Made by a program: the position numbers and the translations under genes. From positions 62,001 to 126,000 of the forward strand of contig CAWDTM010000008.1 of NCBI GenBank assembly GCA_963805305.1: a stretch of DNA of 64,000 nucleotides, given 5' to 3'. The stretch is from CAVXEH01 sp963805305 (GTDB lineage: Bacteria; Chloroflexota; Limnocylindria; QHBO01). The notes under the pieces were generated by a model that saw only the letters and a program-made list of their open reading frames with translations, was not told the origin of the DNA and ran no database searches. Positions 31,620 to 39,886 of the stretch are shown here, piece by piece (the first letter of the stretch is position 1; each line of letters begins with the position of its first letter).

Positions 31620-32513
31620 CTAGTCGGCGAGACCGATGCGGTGGCCCACGCGGACGAACCGAGCCCGGTAGACCGGATTGGAGATCCGGCCGTTGACCAT
31701 CGCGGCGTCCAGCGGCCGGTTGGAGCGCGGAGCGCGGTACCGACCGCGGTCCCGGATCGCGTCGGCGATCTCAGAGGCCGTCGCCGGTCCCTTCTCGCTG
31801 ATGACGGCGATGATCTCGTCATGCAGCGCGACCCGGCCGCCCTTGACTGCCGGCGGCGCGATACCCGTCGACGTCGGGTCGGCCCCGGCAGGCGCGGTGT
31901 CGGCCTTGCGCGGCCTCCCCCGTCGTCGTTGGGTCGGCTGCTGTGCCGCGACCGCGGGGACCTCCGCGGCGACCGCCTCGGTGCCGGTTGCCTCCCCGGC
32001 GGTACGGGTGGGTGGCGCCATGCGGGTCGCGAGCTCTGCCACCTGCGCCGCAAGCGAGGCGACGCTCGCCTCGAGCTCGGCGAGGCGCGAGGCACCCTCC
32101 GGCTGCGCGAGCGCTTCTCCTGCCCGTTCGGCGTCGAGGCGTTCCTCGACCCAGCGCTGGACGAGCTGCCCGGGTCGCAGGTCCGCGGCGGCGGCCAGCT
32201 CCTTGAGGAGGCCGAGACGCCGGGGATCGACCCTGATGGCCATGCCGCCCTCGTCCTGGCTGCGGGGGACGTAGGGGGCTCGCGGCGGCCCTCCCGGGGC
32301 GAACGGGCGTGGCGCGCTGTCGCGCCGCACGAAGTCGCGCGGTGCGTTGTCGCGCTGATGGAAGTCACGCGGTGCGTTGTCGCGCGGTCCGCGGTCGGCG
32401 GGTGGTCCCGGGGAGCGCCCGCCGGGGCGGAACGGTCTGCGGTCCGCGTAGCCGCCCCCGCCCCCACCGGGTCGCGATGGTTGGCGGCGGTCGCCGCGTC
32501 GATCATTGGCCAT
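31620..32513 (-). CDS. Putative DNA-binding protein: Arg/Gly-rich repeats, helix region, AT-hook, winged-helix-like end
   Basis: 297 residues, unusual architecture. Residues 1-85 are disordered and Arg/Gly/Pro-rich with three 10-residue repeats (RDNAPRDFHQ, RDNAPRDFVR, RDSAPRPFAP). Residues 91-130 (MAIRVDPRRLGLLKEL onward) resemble a ribbon-helix-helix-like unit, followed by a coiled coil with LAELEASVASLAAQVAEL. An AT-hook-like RRRGRPRK lies at 197-204. Residues 225-297 look like a HARE/HB1-type winged helix with TASEIADAIRDRG and VNGRISNP. It may be a chromatin-like or RNA-associated protein. ATG 32513; an internal start at Met91 is possible. Confidence 0.72.
   Translation of the reverse strand: MANDRRGDRRQPSRPGGGGGGYADRRPFRPGGRSPGPPADRGPRDNAPRDFHQRDNAPRDFVRRDSAPRPFAPGGPPRAPYVPRSQDEGGMAIRVDPRRLGLLKELAAAADLRPGQLVQRWVEERLDAERAGEALAQPEGASRLAELEASVASLAAQVAELATRMAPPTRTAGEATGTEAVAAEVPAVAAQQPTQRRRGRPRKADTAPAGADPTSTGIAPPAVKGGRVALHDEIIAVISEKGPATASEIADAIRDRGRYRAPRSNRPLDAAMVNGRISNPVYRARFVRVGHRIGLAD
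32295..32384 (-). repeat. Three 30-base tandem repeats in the Arg/Gly-rich coding region
   Basis: Three adjacent degenerate 30-base units encode RDNAPRDFHQ, RDNAPRDFVR and RDSAPRPFAP at the N-terminal part of the 297-residue protein. Confidence 0.7.
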
Positions 32514-32569
32514 GGGGTCACTCTACCCGTCGCCATCTCGCTTGGCCAGCCGAGCGCGGCCGATCACGC

Positions 32570-34297
32570 CTAGAAGCTGCCGCTCGCGCCTCCGCCACCC
32601 GCGCTCGAGCCACCGCTGAAGCTGCCTCCGCCTCCGCCGCCACTGCTCGACGCCGGCGGGCTGCCGATGCTTCCGAGTGCGCTGAGCATGCCCGACACGT
32701 CCGGGACCGGCGATCCCGAGAGGAGACCGCCGCCACCGCGGCTGACCAATGGGCCGCCACCCGCGTCGAAGGCGCCCGTGGTGGTGCCGAGCCAGGCCGG
32801 GTACCAGGCGGGGTACGAGGCCACGCCCGTGCTCGGCGCCGGCGTCCTGCCGGCGGCGCGGTCCTCGATGCTTCGCTCCAGGACGGCCGAGACCTCCGCG
32901 TGCAGGCCCAGGGCGATCCCCCACACCATGGCCTCGTCCGGGGTCGAGGCCAGGACTCTGACCGTCGCGTCGGCCGCGACCTGCTCCATGGATCGGGCCT
33001 GCTCCAGGGTTTTGCGCAGGGTGCGGCGGTACGCCTTGAGCATCCCGTCGACCATGGCGCCGTTCGGGGTGCGCTGGGACATCGCGCGGGCGAAGGCGAG
33101 CGTTGCCGCGCCACCGAGTCCGAGTGCGATCCCCAGGACCACGAGCCCGCTGCTCGGCAGCAGGAGGCCGGGGACGAAGGCCACGCCGCCGGCGAGCAGC
33201 TCCGCGCCCCCAACCGCCAGCCAGCGCAGAATGGCGCGCCGGGGACGCTCGTGGAACCAGCCGAGCCGGACGGCATCGGTCTCCAGGAGCGTGTGGAAGT
33301 CGCCGATCGCCGCATGAAGCCGGCCCAGGGCCTCACGGTCGAGGACTCTGAGCGGCCCACCCATCGCGGTCATCACCTCGAGCAGATACGCCTCGGGGTG
33401 CGGCAGTGGCTTGGGGCCCGCGGGCGCGGGTGCGATGACCTCGATCGACAGACCGCCCTTGTCGTCGACCACCGGTGCATCGACGTCGTGGAACACGATG
33501 AATCCGTCGCTCGCCAGCTCCATGAGCGCCGTGGTGACGCTCCGCTGTCCCGAGGCGCCGTCGTGGACGACCGTGGCGAGCGGCGGCGTGAGGTCGGCCG
33601 GTGGGCCTGCCATCAGGACCGACGGCGAATCGAGGAAGAACGGGTCCCGGCCCTGCCGGCGCCACGCGAGGTAGACCAGGCCGATGGTGCCCAGCAGCGC
33701 GATCGGGGCTGCGCCGAGAGCCAGCAGCGCATCGACGACCCGCGCCCGCTCGAGGCGGGCCCGGCCGCCGGAGGTCACCCCGTGGTCGACGGCGGCCACG
33801 GTGCTCAGCATCGCGGCGTCGAGGTCGCCCTGCGCGGCCGAGGGCACGAAGTCCGCGGCGATGATGGCCGCCAGCTGGTCCTCGTCGAGGTACGCGGACT
33901 TGAAGCCGGACCCCGCATACAGGCTCACCTTTCCGTGGACGAGGTCCGGCTGCAGGCCCAGGAGGATCACGAGCCCGTCGTCAAAGCCGCTGCGGCCGAC
34001 GCCCCACTGGTCCATCAGCGCCCGTGCCGCTTGGAGATTGCTCGCCTCCGTGGCGGACGGGTCGACCTGGATGTAGACCGCGATCTCGGCGCCGCTGCGC
34101 GTCTCGACCCGGTCGATCTCGGTCTCGAGGTGGGCGACCGTGTCGGGGTGCAGCGCCCCGGGCCCGTCGTAGACAGCCTGGCCCGGGTTCGGGCTGGGGA
34201 ACGGAGGACCGGCGGCCGAGACGGGGAAGGCGAGCAGCAGGGCCGCGAGGGCGGCGAGCGGACCCGCGACGGCGGCGCTCGCGAGCAGGCGGCGCAT
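32570..34297 (-). CDS. Exported TPM-domain / DUF2207-like membrane protein
   Basis: 575 residues. A signal peptide ends near PVSAAG. A TPM domain follows (GALHPDTVAHLETEIDRVE to about residue 160) with the GFDDGLVILLGL motif. Then come one membrane helix, a cytoplasmic DUF2207-like segment with LMELASDGFIVF, a pair of membrane helices and a Gly/Ser-rich C-terminal tail of more than 50 residues (SSSGGGGGGSFSGGSS). Such proteins sit in the membrane with unknown role, possibly in photosystem-repair-like or stress functions. Minus-strand TACTAT (34312-34307) ends nine bases before ATG 34297, and a palindrome overlaps it. Confidence 0.85.
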   Translation of the reverse strand: MRRLLASAAVAGPLAALAALLLAFPVSAAGPPFPSPNPGQAVYDGPGALHPDTVAHLETEIDRVETRSGAEIAVYIQVDPSATEASNLQAARALMDQWGVGRSGFDDGLVILLGLQPDLVHGKVSLYAGSGFKSAYLDEDQLAAIIAADFVPSAAQGDLDAAMLSTVAAVDHGVTSGGRARLERARVVDALLALGAAPIALLGTIGLVYLAWRRQGRDPFFLDSPSVLMAGPPADLTPPLATVVHDGASGQRSVTTALMELASDGFIVFHDVDAPVVDDKGGLSIEVIAPAPAGPKPLPHPEAYLLEVMTAMGGPLRVLDREALGRLHAAIGDFHTLLETDAVRLGWFHERPRRAILRWLAVGGAELLAGGVAFVPGLLLPSSGLVVLGIALGLGGAATLAFARAMSQRTPNGAMVDGMLKAYRRTLRKTLEQARSMEQVAADATVRVLASTPDEAMVWGIALGLHAEVSAVLERSIEDRAAGRTPAPSTGVASYPAWYPAWLGTTTGAFDAGGGPLVSRGGGGLLSGSPVPDVSGMLSALGSIGSPPASSSGGGGGGSFSGGSSAGGGGASGSF

Positions 34298-34309
34298 GGG
34301 GGGAGGATA

Positions 34310-34328
34310 GTACCGGTTTGACCGGTAC
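34310..34328. promoter_or_regulatory. Palindromic operator candidate overlapping the TPM gene's -10
   Basis: GTACCGG-TTTGA-CCGGTAC is a perfect 7-5-7 inverted repeat that overlaps the first three bases of minus-strand TACTAT. The arms also contain a direct repeat of ACCGGT. Position and symmetry fit a repressor site for a dimeric regulator. Confidence 0.45.
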
Positions 34329-34467
34329 GTCCCTCTCTGGCAGCCTGTGGTCGACCCACCGGGTCTGCTGTCGTGGTCCATCGGGCCACGCCCGAGGCCC
34401 GCGCGAGACGCGGAACCGCTCAACGCGGACCGTGCGCGGAGCCTGAAGAACCCGCTACCGGAGCCCC

Positions 34468-35010
34468 ATGTTGCGTAACCCGAGAAGGGTGCTGGTCACC
34501 CTGCTCCCGGCGGCTGCCCTTGTGCTTGCCGTCTCCGTCGCCGCGGCGCACGCCCCAGATGCCGCGCGTCCGGCGATCGTCAACCCGACCCTCCCAACGC
34601 TCACCGCCACGCAGCTGCGCGGCGTCGCCGACGATGGCCTTGGGCCGCTCACGGCGAAGGCCGATGCGACCCCCGCACCCGCGGCGCGCAAGGCCCCTGC
34701 GCCGACGCCGGTCCCGCGGCGTCCAAGCGTGACCGGCACCGCCTCCCATTACCCGGGCACCCGCAGCTTCATCGGCCGGGCGGCCGTGGCCCTTCCGGGA
34801 CCGCTGGGGGGCAGGTACACCGGTGGCATCAGCGGGACCGTCACCGTCTGCGCGGACCGCTGTGCGACGCTCCCCGTGGTCGACTACTGCAACTGCTACT
34901 GGGGCACCTCCAGCCAGCGCGTCGCGGATCTCACGCCCGAGGCGTGGGCCCTGGTCAGCGATCTGCCGCTGTCGCGCGGCCTGGTCAAGGTGACCGTCAT
35001 CCTCGGCTGA
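34468..35010 (+). CDS. Exported RlpA-like double-psi beta-barrel protein
   Basis: 180 residues. A signal peptide is followed by an Ala/Pro-rich linker and a C-terminal domain of about 90 residues starting VTGTASHYPGT and ending RVADLTPEAWALV with VKVTVIL. This is the RlpA/expansin-like double-psi barrel, which binds or cleaves peptidoglycan. Four cysteines (CADRCAT, CNCYW) may form disulphides outside the cell. GGAG lies five bases before ATG 34468. Lytic activity is not certain. Confidence 0.75.
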   Translation: MLRNPRRVLVTLLPAAALVLAVSVAAAHAPDAARPAIVNPTLPTLTATQLRGVADDGLGPLTAKADATPAPAARKAPAPTPVPRRPSVTGTASHYPGTRSFIGRAAVALPGPLGGRYTGGISGTVTVCADRCATLPVVDYCNCYWGTSSQRVADLTPEAWALVSDLPLSRGLVKVTVILG

Positions 35011-35043
35011 CCTTCCGGAGCGACCGGTGGCCCGCGGGGCGGG

Positions 35044-35526
35044 TTACTGGCAGCTCACCACGACGCTGGCCGGATCACCGCCCACGCCGGGTATCGACTG
35101 GTCGTAGGTGACCGTCTGTCCGCCGCCCACCTGCGGGGAGACGGAGGTCACCGCCCCCAGCTCCCGCCCAGCTGCATCCCGGGCCTCGAGGCGGCACTTG
35201 GCGCGGCCTGCCCTGGTGCCCTCGTTGCTCACCGCGACGGTCGCCACCAGGACACCCTGTGACTGCGGCTGGAATGAGACGGTGCGGGCCGAGTACGGAC
35301 CAATCCCCCGCATTGCCAGGCTGGCGGCGAGGGCCAGCAGGGCCACCCCCGCGACGATGGCCACCACGATCGTGCCGTGATACTGGCTCGCGGACGGCGT
35401 TGCCATTCCGGCCCGGTTGCAGACCTCGCAGATGGACGCGTCCGGTCCGATCTCCCTCCCGCACTTGTAGCAGCGCCGCGGGGCGCGCGGGTCGAGGGCG
35501 CCGGCATCGGGCCTGTGCGCCGTCAC
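35044..35526 (-). CDS. Zinc-ribbon membrane protein
   Basis: 160 residues. The N-terminal zinc ribbon CYKCGREIG and CEVCNRAG gives a CxxC-x12-CxxC pattern. A single membrane helix (about residues 50-70) and an extracytoplasmic beta-rich domain of about 80 residues follow (VATVAVSNEGTRAG, similar to FxLYD-type domains). GTG 35526 overlaps the stop of the DUF1684 gene as GTGA, so they are coupled. Function unknown. Confidence 0.75.
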   Translation of the reverse strand: MTAHRPDAGALDPRAPRRCYKCGREIGPDASICEVCNRAGMATPSASQYHGTIVVAIVAGVALLALAASLAMRGIGPYSARTVSFQPQSQGVLVATVAVSNEGTRAGRAKCRLEARDAAGRELGAVTSVSPQVGGGQTVTYDQSIPGVGGDPASVVVSCQ

Positions 35527-36149
35527 GCGTGGCCCTCCGGCAGGCGCTCACCGGCCCGGATCGGCACCGGCAGCCAGTTCTCCTGCGGCGCCAGCGGACA
35601 GCTCCAGCGAACGTCGTACACGCACGAGGGGTGGTACGCGTAGTTGAAGTCCAGCACGAGCTCATCGCCTTCGGAGCCCAGGTCGGCGCCCTTCGCGGAG
35701 TCCCACAGATAGCGGCCGGCGCCGTACGTCTCCGTGCCGCTGGTAGCGTCGCGGAAGGGAACGAAGATCCCGCCGGCGTACTCGTTCATCCAGTACACCG
35801 CGAGGGTGCAGGGCGTGCCATCCACGACGAACCGCACCCATCCGATCCGCGTGTACGGGAAGGACAGCCCCTCCCCGGAGCGCGGCAGGTCGAGTGGGGG
35901 AGCGTCGGGGTCCGGCTCCAGGGACGCGGTGAAGCGCAGGGACGCGTCATGACGCCAGTAGGCGACGCCGCGGAACGTCCGTCGCTCGTCGGCGGGAACG
36001 GGAGAGGAGGGGTGCTCGCTGAAGAGGCGGTCGCGCGCGGCGCGATAGGCGACCAGGCGCATCGGCTCGGGTCGCTGGTCGGCTCGCAGCGTCTCGTGGA
36101 TGGCGGCGACGCGGCGTCGCCAGTCGGCGAGGTCGAGGTACTCGGACAT
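35523..36149 (-). CDS. DUF1684 domain-containing protein
   Basis: 208 residues. It matches DUF1684 signatures: FRDATSGTETYGAGRYL, LDFNYAYHPSC and CPLAPQENWLPVPI, plus an N-terminal WRRRVAAIHETLR. The family is cytoplasmic, uncharacterised and widespread in Actinobacteria and Chloroflexota. ATG 36149 is chosen, but GTG 36155 in frame two codons earlier is possible. TATCCT upstream may be the -10. Confidence 0.85.
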   Translation of the reverse strand: MSEYLDLADWRRRVAAIHETLRADQRPEPMRLVAYRAARDRLFSEHPSSPVPADERRTFRGVAYWRHDASLRFTASLEPDPDAPPLDLPRSGEGLSFPYTRIGWVRFVVDGTPCTLAVYWMNEYAGGIFVPFRDATSGTETYGAGRYLWDSAKGADLGSEGDELVLDFNYAYHPSCVYDVRWSCPLAPQENWLPVPIRAGERLPEGHA

Positions 36150-36171
36150 GGACACCCGAGAGGATAGACGG

Positions 36172-36195
36172 CGGGCGCCCCGCGTGGGGCGCCCG
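36172..36195 (-). terminator. Terminator hairpin after the osmolyte importer operon
   Basis: CGGGCGCCCC-GCGT-GGGGCGCCCG, a perfect 10-base stem with a four-base loop. It lies 27 bases beyond the substrate-binding-protein stop on the minus strand, ahead of the DUF1684 gene. Confidence 0.65.
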
Positions 36196-36222
36196 TCATC
36201 GGCTGCTGCGGGAAGGCCCCGC

Positions 36223-37173
36223 CTAGGTCAGGCCGTTGTCGGTCAGGAATCCCTTTGCGACGTCCTCGATCTTCTGCTTGTCGACGTTGACCTTGACGCC
36301 CATCTGGGTCAGGGCGTCGGTCGTGAGCTTGGCCGAAACGGCGTTGAGGGTATCAGCCAGGTCGGACCCGCCGGCATCGGCGAGATCCTTGCGCAGGATC
36401 GGGATCATGTTGCCCGCCACCTGCGACTGCTGATCGTCCTCGAGGAGGACGAAGTTGAACCGCGCGATGTCCGGCTGCGTCGTGCACAGCTCGGCCACGT
36501 CGACGTTCTTGCTGTTGAGCGCCACCGCGATGTCCGCCGAGCACGGTGCCAGCTTGACCCACTGGAAGCCCGGAGCGGTGATGTCGATCCCGTACTTGGC
36601 CTTGAGGGCCTGCCCGCAGCCGGCGTTCGTGCCGCACTCGGGGGGCAGTCCCCACTTGAGCTGCGTGGCGACCTTGGCGGCGTCGCTCATCGTCTTGAGC
36701 GACAGTGAGCTGGCCGTCTCGGAGCGCACGGCGAACCCGTTCTGGTCGGTGCCCGGAGCGTAGTCCAGTGAGGTGAGGCCCAGCGGATCAAGGGCCGCAT
36801 CGAGCGACGTCTTCGTCGTCGCCGGATCTCCGGTGGCGGTGGCCTTCAGCTCGGCCGCCTCGTAGCCCAGGTACTCGGGCATGAGGTTGATCTGGCCGCT
36901 CTTGAGGGCATCGTTGGTGAGGGTCCGCGCGCCCAGGTTGAACTTGCGGTCAACGGTGAAGCCCTTGGCCTCGAGGGCCTGTGCATAGATCTCGCCAACG
37001 AGGGCGGATTCGTAGAAGTCGGCGGAGCCGATGGTGACCTTCGGCATCTCCGCCATCTGTGACGCGGAGCTCATGGCCGATGGCGATGAGCTGCCGCCCC
37101 CTCCCGCCGTGCAGGCACCGACGATCAGCGCCAGCACCGACGCCCCGAGGGCGAGCATGCGGAATCTCCGCAT
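36223..37173 (-). CDS. Glycine-betaine/choline-type ABC substrate-binding lipoprotein (OpuCC-like)
   Basis: 316 residues. The lipobox VGACTAG marks an outside lipid-anchored protein. The mature part matches OpuAC domains: KVTIGSADFYESALVGEIYAQAL, a Tyr-rich MPEYLGY and GINxAP-type later motifs. It would bind quaternary amines such as glycine betaine or choline for the two permeases and the ATPase upstream. ATG 37173 has GGAGG at good spacing. It is separated from the permease gene by 133 bases that hold a hairpin, which may set a different expression level. Confidence 0.9.
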   Translation of the reverse strand: MRRFRMLALGASVLALIVGACTAGGGGSSSPSAMSSASQMAEMPKVTIGSADFYESALVGEIYAQALEAKGFTVDRKFNLGARTLTNDALKSGQINLMPEYLGYEAAELKATATGDPATTKTSLDAALDPLGLTSLDYAPGTDQNGFAVRSETASSLSLKTMSDAAKVATQLKWGLPPECGTNAGCGQALKAKYGIDITAPGFQWVKLAPCSADIAVALNSKNVDVAELCTTQPDIARFNFVLLEDDQQSQVAGNMIPILRKDLADAGGSDLADTLNAVSAKLTTDALTQMGVKVNVDKQKIEDVAKGFLTDNGLT

Positions 37174-37202
37174 TGGGTCCTCCTTCTGGTGCGACGAGCT
37201 TG

Positions 37203-37221
37203 CCGCCACGTTCCGTGGCGG
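37203..37221 (-). other. Hairpin in the leader of the substrate-binding-protein gene
   Basis: CCGCCACG-TTC-CGTGGCGG, a perfect 8-base stem about 30 bases before ATG 37173. No T-run follows, so it may protect or process the RNA rather than terminate it; such elements often raise binding-protein expression. Confidence 0.4.
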
Positions 37222-37306
37222 TTGAGTTCCGGAGTCTATCAGCCAACTCGTGACACTCCGATGACAGGAATACGCCGACCATTTCAGCCGGGTTCAGCTC
37301 GCGAGG

Positions 37307-38065
37307 CTAGACGTACGGTCCCCCGACCGGGGTCTGCGGCGAGTGGCGGTCGCCGCCCCCGGCCCGCGCCGGCGAGAGCGGATGGGTCCCGAGCCCGGGC
37401 GAAATCAGCCTTCGCTGCAGCCAGGCGAAGGTCAGCTCGGTGCCGATCGCGAGCATGCCGACCAGCACGGCGCCCATGAAGAGCTGCGCGTCATCCTGCT
37501 GTGCGATCCCGTCGATGATGAGCCTGCCGAGCCCGCCGGCCCCCAGCACCGCGGCCAGGGTGGCGGTCGCGACGATCTGCACCGCGGAGATGCGGAGGCC
37601 CGCGAGGATGGAGGGCAGCGCCAGCGGCACCTCGACCAGCCGGAGGAGCTGGAGCTCGCGCATCCCCATCCCTCGTCCCGCCTCGATGGCGTCCGGGTCG
37701 ACCTCCCGGATGCCGGCGTAGGTGTTTGTCACGATGGGAGGAACCCCCAGGGCCACCAGGGCGACAACGGTGGGAATGAAGAAGAAGCCGATTGGCGGCC
37801 ACCAGTTTGCGGTGATGGTCAGCACGATCCCGAGCAGGCCCAGCGTCGGCAGAGCGCGACCGATGTTCGAGACGCTGATCGCCGCCAGGGCGCCGCGCCC
37901 GGTGTGGCCGATGGCGAGCCCCACCGGAAGCGCGATGAGGACGGAGAGCAGGAGTGACCCGCCGGAGAAGGCGAGGTGCTCCACGAGGCGGGGGAGCATG
38001 CCGTCGGCGCCGGTCCAGTGGGCCGGGACGGAGAGCCACTGCGCCAGCTCGCCGACGAGCTTCAT
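37307..38065 (-). CDS. OpuC-type ABC transporter permease
   Basis: 252 residues with five to six membrane helices. It carries the family's EAA loop EAGRGMGMRELQLL and a C-terminal VLGAGGLGRLIIDGI. Partner of the permease encoded just upstream, whose stop overlaps its ATG 38065 as ATGA. The pair would form the channel for an osmolyte importer. The C-terminal 30 residues are polar and may be unstructured. Confidence 0.88.
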   Translation of the reverse strand: MKLVGELAQWLSVPAHWTGADGMLPRLVEHLAFSGGSLLLSVLIALPVGLAIGHTGRGALAAISVSNIGRALPTLGLLGIVLTITANWWPPIGFFFIPTVVALVALGVPPIVTNTYAGIREVDPDAIEAGRGMGMRELQLLRLVEVPLALPSILAGLRISAVQIVATATLAAVLGAGGLGRLIIDGIAQQDDAQLFMGAVLVGMLAIGTELTFAWLQRRLISPGLGTHPLSPARAGGGDRHSPQTPVGGPYV

Positions 38066-38730
38066 TCTGCGCTCCTGCGGGCCCGTGCCCATGGCGTCAG
38101 GCGTGCCTGGATTCCCAGGAGGCCCAGGTCCGCAAGGACCGCGAGCGCCACCGAAAGCAGCGACCCCACCCAGATGGCGGTGGGGAAGAAGCCCCGCAGA
38201 CCGGTTACCACGATGAGGTACCCGAGGCCACCCTGGCCGATGAGGGCCGTGACCGTGACGAGGCCGACGGTGGTGACCGTCGCGATCCGGACTCCCGCCA
38301 CGATGATCGGCACAGCGATGGGCAGCTCCACGCGCCATAGGAGCTGATTCCGGGTGTAGCCCATGCCCGTCGCGGCCTCCACGACCTCGGGCGGAACGGA
38401 CTCCAGCCCGAGCAGGATGTTGCGGATCAGGATCAGGAGCGTGTAGCTCGTCAGCGCGATCTCGGCCGTGAGGAAGCTGATCCCGGTGAACGGGATGAGG
38501 AAGGCGAAGAGTGCCAGGCTGGGTATGGCGTACAGCAGGCCGGTGACGCCGATGACTGCGGCGGCCGCGCGCCTGCGCCGACGGATGAAGAGCGCTGCCG
38601 CAAGGCTGATCGCGAAGCCGATGACGACCGCCGTGAGCGTCATGCCCACGTGCTGCAGCAGACGCTCGCCGATCAGGTCGAGGTTGTTGCCGATCCAGTC
38701 GAAGCGGATGAACGGCTCTCCGGGCGGCAT
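38062..38730 (-). CDS. OpuC-type ABC transporter permease
   Basis: 222 residues with about five helices. The coupling loop VEAATGMGYTRNQLLWRVELP contacts the ATPase; LIGQGGLGYLI is the typical late motif. ATG 38730 is four bases after the ATPase stop. Order in the transcript is ATPase, permease, permease, binding protein, as in opuC/osmU operons. Confidence 0.88.
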   Translation of the reverse strand: MPPGEPFIRFDWIGNNLDLIGERLLQHVGMTLTAVVIGFAISLAAALFIRRRRRAAAAVIGVTGLLYAIPSLALFAFLIPFTGISFLTAEIALTSYTLLILIRNILLGLESVPPEVVEAATGMGYTRNQLLWRVELPIAVPIIVAGVRIATVTTVGLVTVTALIGQGGLGYLIVVTGLRGFFPTAIWVGSLLSVALAVLADLGLLGIQARLTPWARARRSAE

Positions 38731-38734
38731 GGGC

Positions 38735-39886
38735 TCAGCTCGCGGCGGGCGGCGTCGCGCTGCGGAGCACGGCGCTGATCTGGTCGACGCTCACCAGGCC
38801 CAGCACCCGGTCACGCTCGTCCACCACGACGCCCAGCTGAACGGAGGAGGCGAGCATGGCCGAGAGGGCGTCGCGCAGGGTCGTCTCTGGCTCGAGCAGG
38901 CTCGCGCCCGGCGTCGCGAGCCCGCGGTCGATGGCACCGTCGCCGGCCAGGTCGCTGCCGTCGATCCAGCCGATGGGCCGATCCTCCTCGTCCACGAGCA
39001 GCGCGAAATCGAGGGGCGCGGCGTCGACCGCCCGCACCGCGTCGCGGCTGCGATCCCCGGCGTGGACGATCACCGGCTCGAGGAGGGGGAGATCGCGGAC
39101 GCGAGCCAGGGAGAGCCGCTTCAGTCCCCGATCCGCGCCGACGAAGCGCTCCACGAACTCGCTCGCCGGCTGCGCGAGGATGGTGTTGGGCGTGTCGTAC
39201 TGAGCCAGGATCCCGCCGCGCTGGAGGATGGCGATGCGGTCCGCCATCTTGATCGCCTCGTCCACGTCGTGGGTCACGAAGACGATCGTCTTGCGGACCT
39301 TGGCCTGCAGGCGCAGGAACTCGTTCTGGAGCCGCTCGCGACGAATGGGGTCCACGGCGCCGAACGGCTCGTCCATGAGCATCACGGGGGGATCGGCCGC
39401 CAGGGCCCTCGCCACGCCCACGCGCTGGCGCTCGCCGCCGGAGAGCTCCGACGGGTATCGGTCGCGGTAGCTCGCCGGGTCGAGGCCAACCAGGTCGAGG
39501 AGCTCCTCGACCCGATCTCGCACCCGGCCGTCCGGCCAGCGGAGCAGGCGTGGCACCACCGCGGTGTTCTCGCCGACCGTCATGTGCGGGAAGAGCCCCA
39601 CCTGCTGGATCACGTACCCGATCCGCCGTCGAAGCTCGACGGCGGGCAGGTCCATGATGTCGTCGCCGTCGATGGTGATGGTCCCCGCGGTCGGATCCAC
39701 GAGACGGTTGATCATCTTCATCGTGGTCGTCTTGCCGCACCCCGACGGGCCTACCAGGACGCACACCTCGCCCGCGGAGACCGCCAGCGTGAGCTCGGTC
39801 ACGGCGGGGGTCGTGCCGTCCGGTCCGTACCGCTTCGTGACGTGGTCGAGGGCGACGACCGCGCCCGTCGTGGCGGTGCTGCTCAT
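38735..39886 (-). CDS. OpuCA-like ABC transporter ATP-binding protein with CBS pair
   Basis: 383 residues. The ATPase domain has Walker A GPSGCGKTT (about residues 47-55), Q-loop QQVGLFPHM, signature LSGGERQRVGVARAL, Walker B VMLMDEPFGAVD and H-loop VTHDVDEA. Residues of about 260-383 form two CBS modules, which in OpuA-type importers sense ionic strength or nucleotides. Minus-strand TATCAT (39899-39894) ends seven bases before ATG 39886 and lies inside the end of the upstream gene. The importer can thus be expressed separately although the start overlaps that gene's stop as ATGA. Confidence 0.92.
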   Translation of the reverse strand: MSSTATTGAVVALDHVTKRYGPDGTTPAVTELTLAVSAGEVCVLVGPSGCGKTTTMKMINRLVDPTAGTITIDGDDIMDLPAVELRRRIGYVIQQVGLFPHMTVGENTAVVPRLLRWPDGRVRDRVEELLDLVGLDPASYRDRYPSELSGGERQRVGVARALAADPPVMLMDEPFGAVDPIRRERLQNEFLRLQAKVRKTIVFVTHDVDEAIKMADRIAILQRGGILAQYDTPNTILAQPASEFVERFVGADRGLKRLSLARVRDLPLLEPVIVHAGDRSRDAVRAVDAAPLDFALLVDEEDRPIGWIDGSDLAGDGAIDRGLATPGASLLEPETTLRDALSAMLASSVQLGVVVDERDRVLGLVSVDQISAVLRSATPPAAS

